In this document: in pieces, positions 35,801 through 46,631 of the stretch | Numbering within the stretch: the stretch's first letter is position 1 | How the letters are laid out: each line of letters opens with the position of its first letter | Assembly: GCA_021234155.1 (NCBI GenBank) | Contig: JAJEKV010000061.1 | Span: forward strand, 7,859,013 to 7,923,012 | DNA: 64,000 nt | From: Isoetes taiwanensis | Taxonomy: Eukaryota; Streptophyta; Lycopodiopsida; Isoetales; Isoetaceae | Reading direction: 5' to 3' | Notes under the pieces: model-generated | Database searches by the model: none | Told to the model about the DNA's origin: nothing | What the model saw: only the letters and a program-made list of their open reading frames with translations | Program-made: the position numbers and the translations under genes

Positions 35801-36400
35801 TCAAGATCTTTACCGTTCATTTTGGCCATTGAGTAAAATGCAGTTCATCTTGGCCATTGAGTAAAATGCAGTCATTTTGGCCATTGAGTAAAATGCAGTT
35901 TACCACGCGTGCATAAAAATATTATTTTTTGATTAATGGGTGCTTTTATTCTAAGGAAAATAGAGACCCCCTATTAGTTTTTCTTGTTTTTTGTTTTAAT
36001 TTTATTTATTTATTTATTTAGCAGGCCCAAGGTGCTAGATTTTTTGGAATTCTAAGGTGTCCACATTGCCTGCCATGTCACTTGATATTGTTTCCAACCG
36101 TTGGATCTGTAAAATTTTGCATCAACGGTCCACGAAATTAGAAAAGCCATGAAATTAGCCTCCCCATCTCCTTCAACCATGGCTCTCCAATATCAATGCA
36201 CAATCGATCCATGTTTTGTGTTGTGCAAACTGAGAAGAATGAAGTTTGGAATGAGAAGCATAAAGGAGGGCAAAGAAGGCACGGCCCGAGCTTAAGTCAT
36301 TTATATTCTAGCAGCCTTATGCCTCATCCAAAAAGCAATGCATAGGCATGCATGCTTGGTGTCGTGTTTGCATTGCGGGCATTTTTCTAAAGAAGGTGGA
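32900..36400. other. Non-coding interior of the CACTA-like element
   Basis: No recognisable protein. A short duplicated segment (cgaaacccttcccatcgcca followed by tagccat) occurs at 35608-35636 and 35653-35681. The phrase ttggccattgagtaaaatgcagt is repeated three times at about 35820-35900. Confidence 0.45.
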
Positions 36401-36419
36401 GGCGACAGAGTGCCCGCGT

Positions 36420-38890
36420 GGCATATTTGAGCCTAGGTGCATGTTGGAGCCTAGGTGGCGTGTACACGTGGCATGTTTGAGCCTAGGTGGCATGTTGGAA
36501 CCTAGGTGGCGTGTTTGAGCCATCTTGGCATGTTTGTGCCACCTTGGCATGTTGAAGCCCATGTGGCATGTTTGAGCCAACTTGGCATGCTTGAGCCTAG
36601 GTGGCATGTTGGAATCTAGGTGGCATCTTGGAGCCTAGATGGCATGTTAGAGCCCACGTAGCATGTTTGAGCCCACGTGGCATGTTTGAGCCACCTTGGC
36701 ATGTTTGAGCCAACGTGGCATGTTTGAGCCTAGGTGGCATGTTTGAGCCACCTTGGCATGTTTGACCCTAGGTGGCATGTTGGAGCCTAGATGGCATGTT
36801 TTAGCACGGGTGGCATGATGGAGTTTAGGTGGCATGTTGGAGCGAAGGTGGCGTGTTTGAGCCACCTTGGCATGTTAGAGCCTAGGTGGCATGTTGGGGC
36901 CCGCGTTGCATGTTTGAACCACCTTGGCATACTTGGGCCTAGGTGGCATGTTGGAGTCTATGTGGCATGTTGGAGCCTAGGTGGCATGTTTGAGCCACCT
37001 TGCCATGTTGGAGCATAGGTGGCATGTTTGAGCCACCTTGGCATGTTTGAGTTTGCGGCAAGTTGGAAGCCAGGGTGGCATGTTTGAGCCACCTTGGCAT
37101 ACTAAGTGGCATGTTGGAGCCCATGTGACATGTTTGAGCCACCTTGGCATGTTAGGTGGCATGTTGGAGCCTAGGTGGCATGTTGGATCCATCCTGCCAT
37201 GTTTGCTCCACCTTGGCATGTTTGAGCCTAGGTGGCATGTTGGAGCATAGGTGTCATGTTGGCATGTTTGGGCCTAGATGGCATGTTGGCATATTTGAGC
37301 CTAGGTGGCATGTTGGAGCCTAGGTGGCACATTGGATTCGGTGGCATCTTGGAGCCTAGGTGGCATGTTTGAGCCACCTTGGCATGTTGGACCCTAGGTG
37401 GCATGTTGGAACCTGGGTGTCAGGCTTGAGCCACCTTGGCATGTTTGAGCCTAAGTGGCATGTTGGAGCCCCATGGCATGTTTGAGCCACATTGGCATGT
37501 TTGAGCCTAGGTGGCATGTTGGAGCACACGTGGCATGTTTGAGCCACCTTGGCATGTTGGAGCCTAGGTGGCGTGACCTTGGCATGTTTGAGCCTAGGTG
37601 GCATGTTGGAGCCTAGGTGGCATGTTTGAGCCTAGGTGGCATGTTGGAGCCTAGTTGGCATGTTGGAATCCACGTGGCATCTTTGAGCCTAGGTGGCATG
37701 CCATCTTGGCATGTTTGAGACACCCTTTTCCCCTTTCCCTTTCCCTTTCCCTTTTCCTTCCCATTTCCCTTTTTCTGATAGGCTTTTTCTCTTCCCTTTT
37801 CATCTTTTTCTCGCCCTTCCTATTTTTTCTTTCCCTGTTTCCATGCCCTTTTTTCTTCTCTCTTCCCCACATTTTTGTGTGGCCCATTTCTTCCTTTTCC
37901 CAGCGTGGCATGTTTGAGCCACATTGGCATGCTTGAGCCTAGGTGGCATTTGGAGCCTAGTTGGCATGTTGGATCCACGTGGCATCTTTGAGCCCTGGGT
38001 GGCATGCCATCTTGGCATGTTTGAGACACCTTGGCATGTTAGAGTGTAGGTGGCATGTTGGAGCCTGCGTGGCATGTTTGAGCCACCTTGGCATTTGGAG
38101 CCTAGGTGGCATTTGGCATGTTTGAGCCTAGGTGGAATGTTGGCATGTTTGAGCCTAGGTGGCATATTGGAGCCTAGGTGGCATGTCAGAGCCACCTTGG
38201 CATGTTGGCATGTTTGAGCCTAGATGGCATATTGGAGCCTAGATGGCATTTGGAGCCTAGGTGGCATTTGGCATGTTTGAGCCTAGGTGGCATTTGGCAT
38301 GTTTGAGCCTAGGTGGAATGTTGGCATGTTTGAGCCTAGGTGGCATATTGGAGCCTAGGTGGCACATTGGATTCTAGGTGGCATCTTGGAGCCTAGATGG
38401 CATGTTTGAGCCACCTTGGCATGTTGGAGGCTAGGTGGCATGTTGGAACCTAGGTGTCATGCTTGAGCCACCTTGGTGTGTTTGAGCCTAAGTGGCATGT
38501 TGGAGCCCGCATGGCATGTTTGAGCCACAGTGGCATGATGGACCCTAGGTGGCAATCTTGGAGCCGACATGGCATGTTTGAGCCACCTTGGCATGTTGGA
38601 GCCTAGGCGGCATGTTGGAGCCCATGTGGCATGTTTGAGCCACCTTGGCATGCTTGAGCCTAGGTGGCATTTGGAGCCTAGTTGGCATGTTGGATCCAAG
38701 TGGCATCTTTGAGCCTAGGTGGCATGCCATCTTGGCATGTTTGAGACATCTTGGCATGTTAGAGTGTAGGTGGCATGTTGGAGCTGCAAGGCAGATGTGT
38801 TTGAGCCACCTTGGCATGCTTGAGCCTAGGTGGCATTTGGAGCCTAGATGGCATTTGGCATGTTTGAGCCTAGGTGGCATTTGGGATCAT
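36420..38890 (+). repeat. GGCATG 21-bp-type tandem array, block 1
   Basis: About 2.5 kb of units such as ggcatgttggagcctaggt and ggcatgtttgagccacctt, mostly 19-22 bp, alternates between Tag-GTGGC and CACCTTGGC versions that can pair with each other. Because the common unit is 21 bp (seven codons), long frames stay open on both strands (LEPRWHVG-like on plus, GSNMPPRLKHA-like on minus). These are not genes. A C/T-rich insert lies at 37718-37900. Confidence 0.93.
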
Positions 38891-39310
38891 TCGGGATCCA
38901 AGAAAACGACCATGTTTTGGCCTCCGAAATGTAAACCCTGTGTGTTGCTAGGTTATTGTAGGGTTTATGTTTTGGAGGCCAAAACGTGGTCGTTTTCTTA
39001 GATAATTAGGTGCACCTTTTCTAAACATGCATACGGAGCCATGTCAACTGAAATAACAGAGTTTGGATCTATTAGCCATCCCGAATGATCCCAAACAATT
39101 TTGTTACTGCAAAAGGTGCTCTTGATTTCTAATTGCCACATTGGGAGCAGGATAAATCCAAACCCCATTCCGTCACTTCCTATTGCTTCGATTTTTCAAC
39201 TGCAGCTTCTTGGCCATGTCTCAAGTGCAACTGAATAAAACTCGACCTCCATAACGTAAACCCTACAATAACCTGGCAACGCACAGGGTTTACGTTTTGG
39301 AGGCCATACC
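38880..39310 (+). repeat. Palindromic spacers with tttggaggcc / aaacccta words
   Basis: The segment aagaaaacgaccatgttttg at 38901 is inverted at about 38977-39000 (gtggtcgttttctta), forming an approximately 100-bp hairpin. A related inverted pair, ctccataacgtaaacccta and agggtttacgttttggagg, lies at 39247-39305. A third, around gtaaaccctagcaaaccctagggtttgatagggttta, lies at about 40671-40710. Confidence 0.8.
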
Positions 39311-39459
39311 CTAGTCAAATTGGACCAGGATCTTGCACAATGTCATGAGGTAGTGGGAGGGCATTGATGCCAGAAGATGGAGCCCTAAAACCTTCCAGAA
39401 GAAGTTGGACCCAAAGGTCCTCTCTGGAAGGTCCCTGGCCACGGACGGGCAACTCTCCC

Positions 39460-39740
39460 ACCCCGGAACTGTGATCTGACTCTGCCAACAGACTCGAAAC
39501 ACCGACATTACCTTGGAGACCAAATTTCGTGGGCATAAGACCACCCCTGCTCCCGGAAGCGCCAAAGTAGCTCATGTCCAACACGTTCGTAGTGAATTGG
39601 CCTTAGCGGAGGGTGCGGAATACTGCCATGTAGAGGGTTCGTGTTTCTTTTGCTGCAAAAAATGACCATGTAACCTGGTCCCCAGGGTAATTTCGCTGTT
39701 TTGGACGACATGGCGAAGTCAAATCTCCATTCCAGAGCCT
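39460..39740 (-). repeat. Dispersed repeat, copy 1 (related to 41070-41350)
   Basis: It shares long words with 41070-41350 in the same orientation, for example gaccaa-tttcgtgggca and agggtaatttcg-gtt. Translated on the minus strand both give related frames with LLWRF motifs (HELLWRFREQGW and NDLLWRFLEKGW), so an old coding element may underlie them. The family is not recognised. Confidence 0.6.
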
Positions 39741-39999
39741 TTGTACTGCCCGAACGACACAACACTTGGGTTTCTACACGGTCGACTGCAGGACACTTTG
39801 CGCTTTAATGTGTTCTCCCGGACAGATCTTGAATTTTTTTGAGCCTGCTCGAAGCAAGTTACTTGAATGGAGAATTCAACGGTCGGATAGGGAAACCGGG
39901 TTCCGGGAAGGGAGGCATTGGCATTTGCCCTCCCAGAGGAGCACTGGTAGGAAAGCCTGCCTCGGTAACCTTTGTGATGTCCGTCTCCTGGGGTCTGGC

Positions 40000-40300
40000 C
40001 ACCTAGGCTATAACATGCCACCTGGGCTGCAACATGCCACGCGAGCTCCAACATGCCAAGTTGGCTCCAACATGCCACCTAGGCTCAAGCATGCCAAGGT
40101 GGCTCAAATATGCCACCTAGGCTCCAACATGCCACCTGGGCTTCAACATGCCACGTAGGCTCCAACATGCCAACTAGGCTCCAACATGCCTCGTGAGCTC
40201 TAGCATGCCACCTAGGCTCCAACATGCCACCTAGGCTCCAACATGCCAAGGTGGCTCCAACATGCCACCTAGGCTCAAGCATGCCACCTAGGCACTCCAA
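40000..40300 (-). repeat. GGCATG array, block 2, inverted orientation
   Basis: The plus strand here reads aacatgccacctaggctcc, the reverse complement of the unit in blocks 1 and 3. It faces block 3 across a 1.6-kb spacer. Confidence 0.9.
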
Positions 40301-41890
40301 GTGGTGACATGGCATGTCAAGTAAGCAAGGCCAAGTTTTGACTAGGCCAAAAATGAAAAGATGTCCATCTTTGGTCTTTTCATTGGGTGATGTTGGCAAA
40401 TTTTGGGTGACATGGCTAGATGGTGGTGACGTGACTAGGACTTTATGCAAGAAATATGATAACCTTTGAAATTTTTGTAGAGGAGTTTGGCAAGGGATAG
40501 AATAGAAGGATCTTGGAGAACTCACAAGCCCCTTTCCAGTGAAGGGGAGTCTGGATCAGCATGTTGCGCAGGGGGATTCGACCCCATCTCCGGGCATGGT
40601 CCCCAGAGCATACACAGAGAACTCCATGCAAAGTTTCGGATGTGTGAGTCTCCGTCTTGACGCTCGAGATGTAAACCCTAGCAAACCCTAGGGTTTGATA
40701 GGGTTTACATTCTGGGGATGCTCCGATGACCCAGAGGGCCCAGGATCTGACGTGGAATACCCGTGCTGGATTACCCTCATGGCACTGGGATGTGCAGCAT
40801 GACGCTGCACACGCAAGAGAAAATGCACTGGCAATAGAAGCACAAGCAGAGGCATGAGACGAAGCCGAGAGCCAACCCCTTCCTGAGGCCACCTGCGTAA
40901 CGTTCTCTCGGGCGGTGGAGCTAGCTTTGCTTCTCTGTGGTCACATGTATACCACCTAGCAGTCCTAGTGCTGCTATTCTCACTTCGATCTTCTACCAGG
41001 GCCTCAGGGTGACCCCAAGTGTCTTGTTCTCGCAGCTAGTCCAAGCCGGGGCTGAGGGCCGGGCTGGACCCCCACTCGGACCGAACCGGCTCGCCAATGG
41101 ACCCGGAACATCCCATTACCTGGGGACCAAGTTTCGTGGGCAAAGACCACCCCTTCTCCAAGAAACGCCAAAGTAGGTCGTTTACTACACACTTGTAGTC
41201 AATTGGCATGGAGGTGGATGCTGAATACCTCCTAGTGGGGGGTAAGTGATTGATCCCCTGGGAAAACTGGTAGTGGAACTTGTCCTCTAGGGTAATTTCG
41301 GCGTTCCAGACGATGTGGAGAGGTCGGATCGCCAATCCGGGGCCTCCTCCATGCCCCAAAATCGAAAACGTGGTCTAAACCTTGTCAGGGCCAACGGCGG
41401 CCATCCCAATAAAAAATCGAGGGTCTAAAACTCATCCGGAAATACCGGGGATTTTCCTATACTCTCGGGGCCACTTGGCAAGCCAGCTGGCTGAAAACCA
41501 GGATTTTTCCCTGCCCCATGCATTAATTATGAATTTCCGGAGCATAAACACAAAGAAAAGCACAGATAAAAATCCGGGTCTCGAAAAAAGGTGAAATCTT
41601 GGCAGGATGTTTAAAGATGACGCTGCATACGCAAGAGAAAATGCACCAGCATATATACCTTTCGGAGACTCCCCTTCACAAGAAAGGGGCCGCCGTCGAG
41701 GTGCCTGCCCGGTGTTTGCAGCACATCCAAGGTCCATGTCACCATCATCTAGCCATGTCACCTAAAATTTGCCAACATCACCCAATGAAAAGACCAAAGA
41801 TGGACATCTTTGGTTTTTTGGCCTAGTCAAAACTTGACCTTGCTTACTTGGCATGCCATGTCACTACTTGGGGTGCCTAGGTGGCATGCT
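40280..41890. repeat. Long inverted repeat linking blocks 2 and 3
   Basis: Bases about 40280-40560 are repeated in inverse orientation at about 41655-41890. Shared pieces are the word agatgtccatctttggtctt, tgggtgatgttggcaaattt, gacatggctagatggtg, and cccctttc--gtgaaggggag. With the opposed GGCATG arrays outside, this makes a stem of several hundred bases around a 1.1-kb loop. Confidence 0.88.
41070..41350 (-). repeat. Dispersed repeat, copy 2 (related to 39460-39740)
   Basis: It is the diverged second copy of the repeat at 39460-39740, with the minus-strand motif NDLLWRFLEKGWSLPTK. Neither copy has an intact frame. Confidence 0.6.
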
Positions 41891-43276
41891 TGAGACTAGG
41901 TGGCATGCCTGAGCCACCTTGGCATGTTGGAGCCTGCATGGCATGTTGGAGCCACCTTGGCATGTTGGAGCCCACGTGGCATTATGGAGCCACCTTGGCA
42001 TGTTGGAGCCTAGGTGGCATGTTTGAGCCCACCTTGGCATGTTTGAGCCACCTGGCATGTTTGAGCCTGGGTGGCATGTTGGAGCCTAGATGGCATGTTT
42101 GAGCCACCTAGGAATGTTGGAGCCTAGGTGGCATGTTGGAGCCCACGTGGCATATTTGAGCCACCTTGGCAAGTTGGAGCATAGGTGGTATGTTGGAGCC
42201 CGCGTGGCATGTTTGAGCACGTTGGAGCCTAGGTGGCATGTTTGAGCCATTTTGTCATGTTGCAGCCTAGGTGGCATGTTTGAGCCACCTTGGCATGTTT
42301 TGAGCCTAGGTGGCATGTTGGAGCCACCTTGGCATGTGGGAACCACCTTGGCATGTTTGAGCCTAGGTGGCATGTTTGAGCCACCTTGGCATGTTGGAGC
42401 CACGTGGCATGTTTGAGCCACCTTGGCATGTTTTGAGCACGTTGGAGCCTAGGTGGCATGTTTGAGCCACCTTGGCATGTTGGAGCCACCTTGGCATGTT
42501 GGAGCCTAGGTGGCATGTTGGAGACCACGTGGCATGTTTGAGCCACCTTGCCATGTTAGAGCCTAGGTGGCATGTTGGAGCCTGTGGTGGCATGTTTGAG
42601 CCACCTTGGCAAGTTGGAGCCCGCGTGGCATGTTTGAGCATGTTGGAGCCTAGGTGGCATGTTGGAGCCACCTTGGCACGTGGCATGTTGGAGCCCACGT
42701 GGCATGTTTGAGCCAGTGTGGCGGTTAGAGCCACGGTGGCATGTTGGAGCCTAGGTGGCATGTTTGAGCCAACTTGGCATATTTAAGCCTAGGTGGCATG
42801 TTGTGAGCCACCTTGGCATGTTGGAGGCTAGGTGGCATGGTGGAGCCCACGTGGCATGTTTGAGCCACCTTGGCATGTTTGAGCCTAGGTGGCATGTTGG
42901 AGCCTAGGTGGCATATTTGAGCCCACCTTGGCATGTTTGAGCCACGGCATGTTTGAGCCTAGGTGGCATGTTGGGAGCCTAGGTGGCATGTTTGAGCCAC
43001 CTTGGCATGTTTGAGCCTAGGTGGCATGTTGGAGCCACCTTGGCATGTTGGAGCCTAAGTGAGCCTGCATGGCATGTTTGAGCCTATGTGGCATGTTTGA
43101 GCCACCTAGGAATGTTGGAGCCTAGGTGGCATGTTGGAGCCCACGTGGCATATTTGAGCCACCTTGGCAAGTTGGAGCATAGGTGGCATGTTGGAGCCTA
43201 GGTGGCATGTTGGAGGCACCTTGGCATGTTTGAGCCTAGGTGGCATGTTAGAGCCACCTTGGCATGTTGGTGCCCA
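41875..43276 (+). repeat. GGCATG tandem array, block 3
   Basis: It has the same unit and orientation as block 1 (ggcatgttggagcctaggt and ggcatgtttgagccacctt), over about 1.4 kb. Long open frames here again come from the 21-bp periodicity. Confidence 0.93.
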
Positions 43277-43387
43277 CGTTATGCAAAAATAGGTGTTAAG
43301 TAATTGAAGTAGTTGAAGTAACTTGTGTTACATGGAATACTAGTATAAGAACATGTGATCGTGCACGTGCATCACATGTAGCAAATC

Positions 43388-43858
43388 AAGTACTCTGTCC
43401 TACCACTATAAAGACCCGTGATATGGAAGGATAGGACATGTAGAGAATCAAGTACTCTTTCCTACTTCTATAAAGACATGTGAGAATAGAAGTATTACAC
43501 ATGTCGTAATTCATGTATTCTTTCCTACAATGCCTTAGCAAATAAAGTACTCTGTCCTACTACTATAAAGACATGTGACATGGAAGCATATGACATGTAG
43601 AGAATCAAGTATTCTTTCCGACTTCTATAAAGACATGTGACAATAGAAGTATTACACATGTCGTAATTCATGTATTCTTTCCTACAATGCCTTAGCAAAT
43701 AAAGTACTCTGTCCTACTACTATAAAGACATGTGAATGGAAGTATAGGACATGTAGAGAATCAAATATTCTTTCCTACATCTATAAAGACATGTGACAAT
43801 AGAATTATTAGACATGTAGAAATTCAAGTACTCTTTCCTACAGTGGATTGTATTATAA
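43388..43858 (+). repeat. Three 157-bp subterminal tandem repeats
   Basis: Units start at 43388, 43545 and 43702 with aagtactctgtcctac-actataaagac, and contain acatgtagagaatcaa and tattctttcctac. They lie near the right TIR of the 15.4-kb element and carry repeated acatgt words that could be protein-binding sites. Confidence 0.9.
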
Positions 43859-44085
43859 AATGACATGTCACAATAGAAGAAACTACAAAACAACAGTGGA
43901 AGTTTTAGTCCACTGAAAAAAGAACACCATTATCGAACAAAACCATACCTTCACAAATCCACATGTAGGATTCTTTGAAAACAGGACATGTAGACCTACC
44001 AAAACTGATGTTTTCAACAGTGGACCAAAAACCGGGGTGAGTGTGAAATGTTGTTGCTAAATTGATTGAAGCAAAGAGCATTATT

Positions 44086-44222
44086 ATAGTTAAGTTAGAC
44101 TCAAGCATACTCTTAAAGGTAACAGGAATGAGCCCAAGGGGTATTTGGAAATATTACAGTTAAGTTAGACTCAAGCATACTCTTAAAGGTAACAGGAATG
44201 AGCCCAAGGGGTATTTGGAAAT
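44086..44222 (+). repeat. 68-bp tandem duplication inside copia gag
   Basis: The stretch agttaagttagactcaagca...gggtatttggaaata is present at about 44089-44152 and 44158-44222. The second copy continues into gag (MSPRGIWKYLIKTYENK). The duplication post-dates the ancestral gag and shifts its length. Confidence 0.92.
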
Positions 44223-44458
44223 ACCTGATAAAAACATATGAAAACAAAACATCCTCTCAGTTGGATGTTCTGGATAGAGAGTTAAGGAATTTAAAATATC
44301 ATGACAATGATGATCTTACTAAGTTTTTCCAGAAGTTGAATAATTTAGTTGCAGATCTGGAGGCAGCAGGAACAAGTGTTACTCAAGATCATCAGGTAAT
44401 GATCATAGCACGAGCATTTTCAAATTTTGAGCACTTGTCTACTCTAGTGAGAAATGTA

Positions 44459-44729
44459 GGGTGTAAATTCTTTGGTGGTGTACAACTTTCCGCGACAGCA
44501 CTTAGCACATAAAGCACTTAGCTAATACAAAATTTGATGTTACGAAATAATTATATTAGTTGGTACCTCATTTTTCCTACTTTAATGTTTTAAAGACACG
44601 TTTATTATTTGTAATACTCAATTTTCAAACACAATATGCATGTCAAATTCACGTTGGATGTGAGATTTTTAGCAGTTAAAGCACTTGTCTGGACAGTGCT
44701 TTTTGACCACCAGTAAAGAATTTACACCC
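44459..44729. mobile_element. 271-bp MITE in copia gag
   Basis: The ends GGGTGTAAATTCTTT...GGTGGT and ACCACC...AAAGAATTTACACCC are inverted repeats. The flanking direct repeat TGTA (44455-44458 and 44730-44733) is a plausible 4-bp TSD. It has no coding capacity. Ignoring insert and one TSD copy, gag reads from LVRN into VAKNRD in frame. Confidence 0.85.
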
Positions 44730-44989
44730 TGTAGCCAAAAACAGAGATTAGACAGAGATAATGGTCAAAACAGAATTGGAACAAAAATCTTTAACTAGTG
44801 TAATGATGATCATTCTGAAATATATTTGCTGGGAAAGGGAAAGGCAAGTCTTCAGATAAAAGCAGATTAGGGCCATGCTACAATTGCAATCAGTATAGAC
44901 ATTTAACGAATAATTGTCCAAAAAATGCCAGTGCTTTAGAAAATAAATGTTATAACTGCAGTGGCTTTGGCACATGGTAGCAAACTGCT

Positions 44990-45678
44990 CAAGTCCAAAG
45001 GATTTTAATAAAGGAAGAGGTCGAGGCATTGATAACCCTAGGGGTAACACTGGAAGAGGAAGAGGTCAAAATTTTAGAGGGAGAGGCAGAGGGAAAAACC
45101 CTGCAGTAAACATGGCAAAAAATGTGACATTTGAGGAAGAAGAAGTTGAAGACGAGAATATAGAGGTATGCATGAATTCTGATATTAGCAAATCTTTATC
45201 TATTGGTGAACTAGATTCTAAAGATAACCTGTATGTCCTAGATTCAGGAGCTGAAAGATCAGTAATTAAGAACACAAAAAAACTCAAGAAAAAAGTAATA
45301 AAAGGGTCGAGTTATGTACAAATGGGAGATCGCAATTTACAAAAAGTTGAAGTGGCTGGAATTCTTGAGATATTTGATCTATCTAGAAAGCCAGTAGAAT
45401 TGAAAAATGTTTTATGTGTACCATCAATTATTAGAAATCTAATTTCCATCAGTCAGGTTGTTGATCTTGGCTCTAAAATATGCTTTGAGAAAACACAATG
45501 TAAAATCTGTTTAGATAATACATTGAAATTCTTAGCAAAAAGAGTTGGGAATCTGTTTGCATTGAATGCCATGAAGGTTGATGGTACAATAAATGCTGTA
45601 TCAACAGCAAAAATCAGAAGATGGCATGAAAGATTAGGGCATACAAACCTAGGTAATTTCAAATTTATGGGAAAGTAA
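44990..45678 (+). pseudogene. Copia protease and GAG-pre-integrase domain
   Basis: A 234-codon frame includes an RG-rich linker (GRGRGIDNPRG, FRGRGRG), then YVLDSGAERSVI at about 45229-45264. This is the aspartic protease active-site loop LDSGA, in which family members normally have Ser-x-His after it. It ends with RRWHERLGHTNLGNF (about 45616-45660), the GAG-pre-integrase motif with the first His residues of the integrase zinc finger. A stop at 45676-45678 separates it from the integrase. Confidence 0.85.
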
Positions 45679-45681
45679 AAT

Positions 45682-46630
45682 ATGATTGAAGTGGAAGAAG
45701 ATAAAGAAGGAGAATTTATGTGTGAAGGATGTATGATGGGCAAACATACTAGACTAAAATTTGTGAGATCAAACAAAAGGGCAAAAGGTATCCTAGATCT
45801 AATACATACAGACTTGTGTGACCCCATAAACATCACAAGTATAACTGGGAAAAAAATATTTTATTAACATTTATAGATGATTTCTCACGGAAAACTAAAT
45901 GTTATATGTTAAGGCACAAGAACCAAGCCTTCTCAGCATACAACTTATTTGAACAAGAAGTTGAAAGGCAAACTGGAAAAAAGATTAAATGTGTCAGATC
46001 TAACAGTGGTGGTGAATTTTTATCAGGAGCTTTTAACAAACACTGCAGGGAACATGGAATCAGGAGACAACTCACTTGTAGGTTCACAACTCAGCAAAAT
46101 GGTGTAGCAGAGAGGAAAAACAGAACTATTCTTAATGCAGTTCGATCCATGCTCAAGCAATTAGGTATGCCTAATTTCTTATGGGAAGAAACTGTTAAAA
46201 CAACTGTACTATTGCAAAACAAACTGCCATCATGAAGCACTCAGGAAAAAATACTAGAAGAAATGTGGAATGGAAATGTTCCTACTTATGAAATGTTTAA
46301 AACTTATGGTTGCCTAGGATATGCTCATGTGCCTAAGGAATTAAGGAGAAAACTAGATGATAGAGCCATCTAGATGGCTTATAAGATGTATGATCCAGAC
46401 AAGAGACAAATAATTATCAGCAGGGACGTAGTGTTTAATGAGGATGTGGTTTACGAAAACAAAAATAAAGTAATGCACAGGGACATCAATTATTCAAGTG
46501 ACGATTTGCCTAAATCAAACAGTTTGAATAATGTTGATGATGATGATGACTCAGTTGTAAATACACAGGAGGACACTGATGTAGAAAATGCAGACCAATA
46601 TAATGCTGATTTGAAACAAGATCAATCAAA
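45682..46630 (+). pseudogene. Copia integrase remnant
   Basis: It contains CEGCMMGKHTRL (the CxxC half of the HHCC zinc finger), LDLIHTDLCDP (first Asp of the DDE core), FIDDFSRKTKCYMLRHK, then VRSNSGGEF where the second catalytic Asp is normally in RSDNGGEF but Asn/Ser are read here, and QNGVAERKNRTILNAVRSML with the catalytic Glu. Frameshifts occur near 45862 and 46235, and a stop near 46370. The frame then runs into the acidic linker before RT, where the gypsy element inserted. Confidence 0.88.
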
Positions 46631-46631
46631 T

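Larger units (their letters stand above)
28665..44045. mobile_element. 15.4-kb CACTA-like TIR element inserted in copia gag
   Basis: The left end CACACTGACCCCGAATTTTG (28665 onward, continuing GTCCACAGTTG) is matched in inverse at the right (CACACTCACCCCGGTTTTTG, ending 44045). The flanking direct repeat AAA (28662-28664 and 44046-44048) fits a 3-bp TSD, and gag is in frame once the insert and one TSD are ignored. Ends starting CACT with 3-bp TSDs fit the CACTA/EnSpm superfamily; the extra leading CA makes this tentative. No transposase was found. Contents are T-rich subterminal DNA, dispersed repeats, large GGCATG arrays in both orientations and subterminal 157-bp repeats. Confidence 0.75.
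44046..44996 (+). pseudogene. Copia gag, C-terminal part with zinc knuckles
   Basis: After the TIR insert, gag continues NVVAKLIEAKS, the duplicated segment, then GIWKYLIKTYENK, LDRELRNLKYHDNDDLTKFF and FSNFEHLSTLVRN. It is interrupted by a 271-bp MITE. The nucleocapsid has one intact CCHC knuckle at 44876-44917 (C-x2-C-x4-H-x4-C). A second knuckle at 44948-44988 has lost one base, converting the His region into GTW-stop. RNA packaging would be its role. It is non-functional. Confidence 0.85.

Noticed and set aside
37651-37911. Lys/Arg/Glu-rich minus-strand frame (KREKKPIRKREMGRKRERER)
   Set aside because: Antisense of a C/T-rich low-complexity insert in the tandem array.
36317-38880. Series of 60-130-codon frames rich in GSNMP, RLKHA and AQTCH repeats on the minus strand, and LEPRWHVG on the plus strand
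   Set aside because: They are produced by the 21-bp tandem repeat on both strands. Unit length varies and frames break at random, so they are not genes.
40000-42950. Similar repetitive frames around blocks 2 and 3 (for example 42086-42761 minus)
   Set aside because: Same artefact of the GGCATG array.
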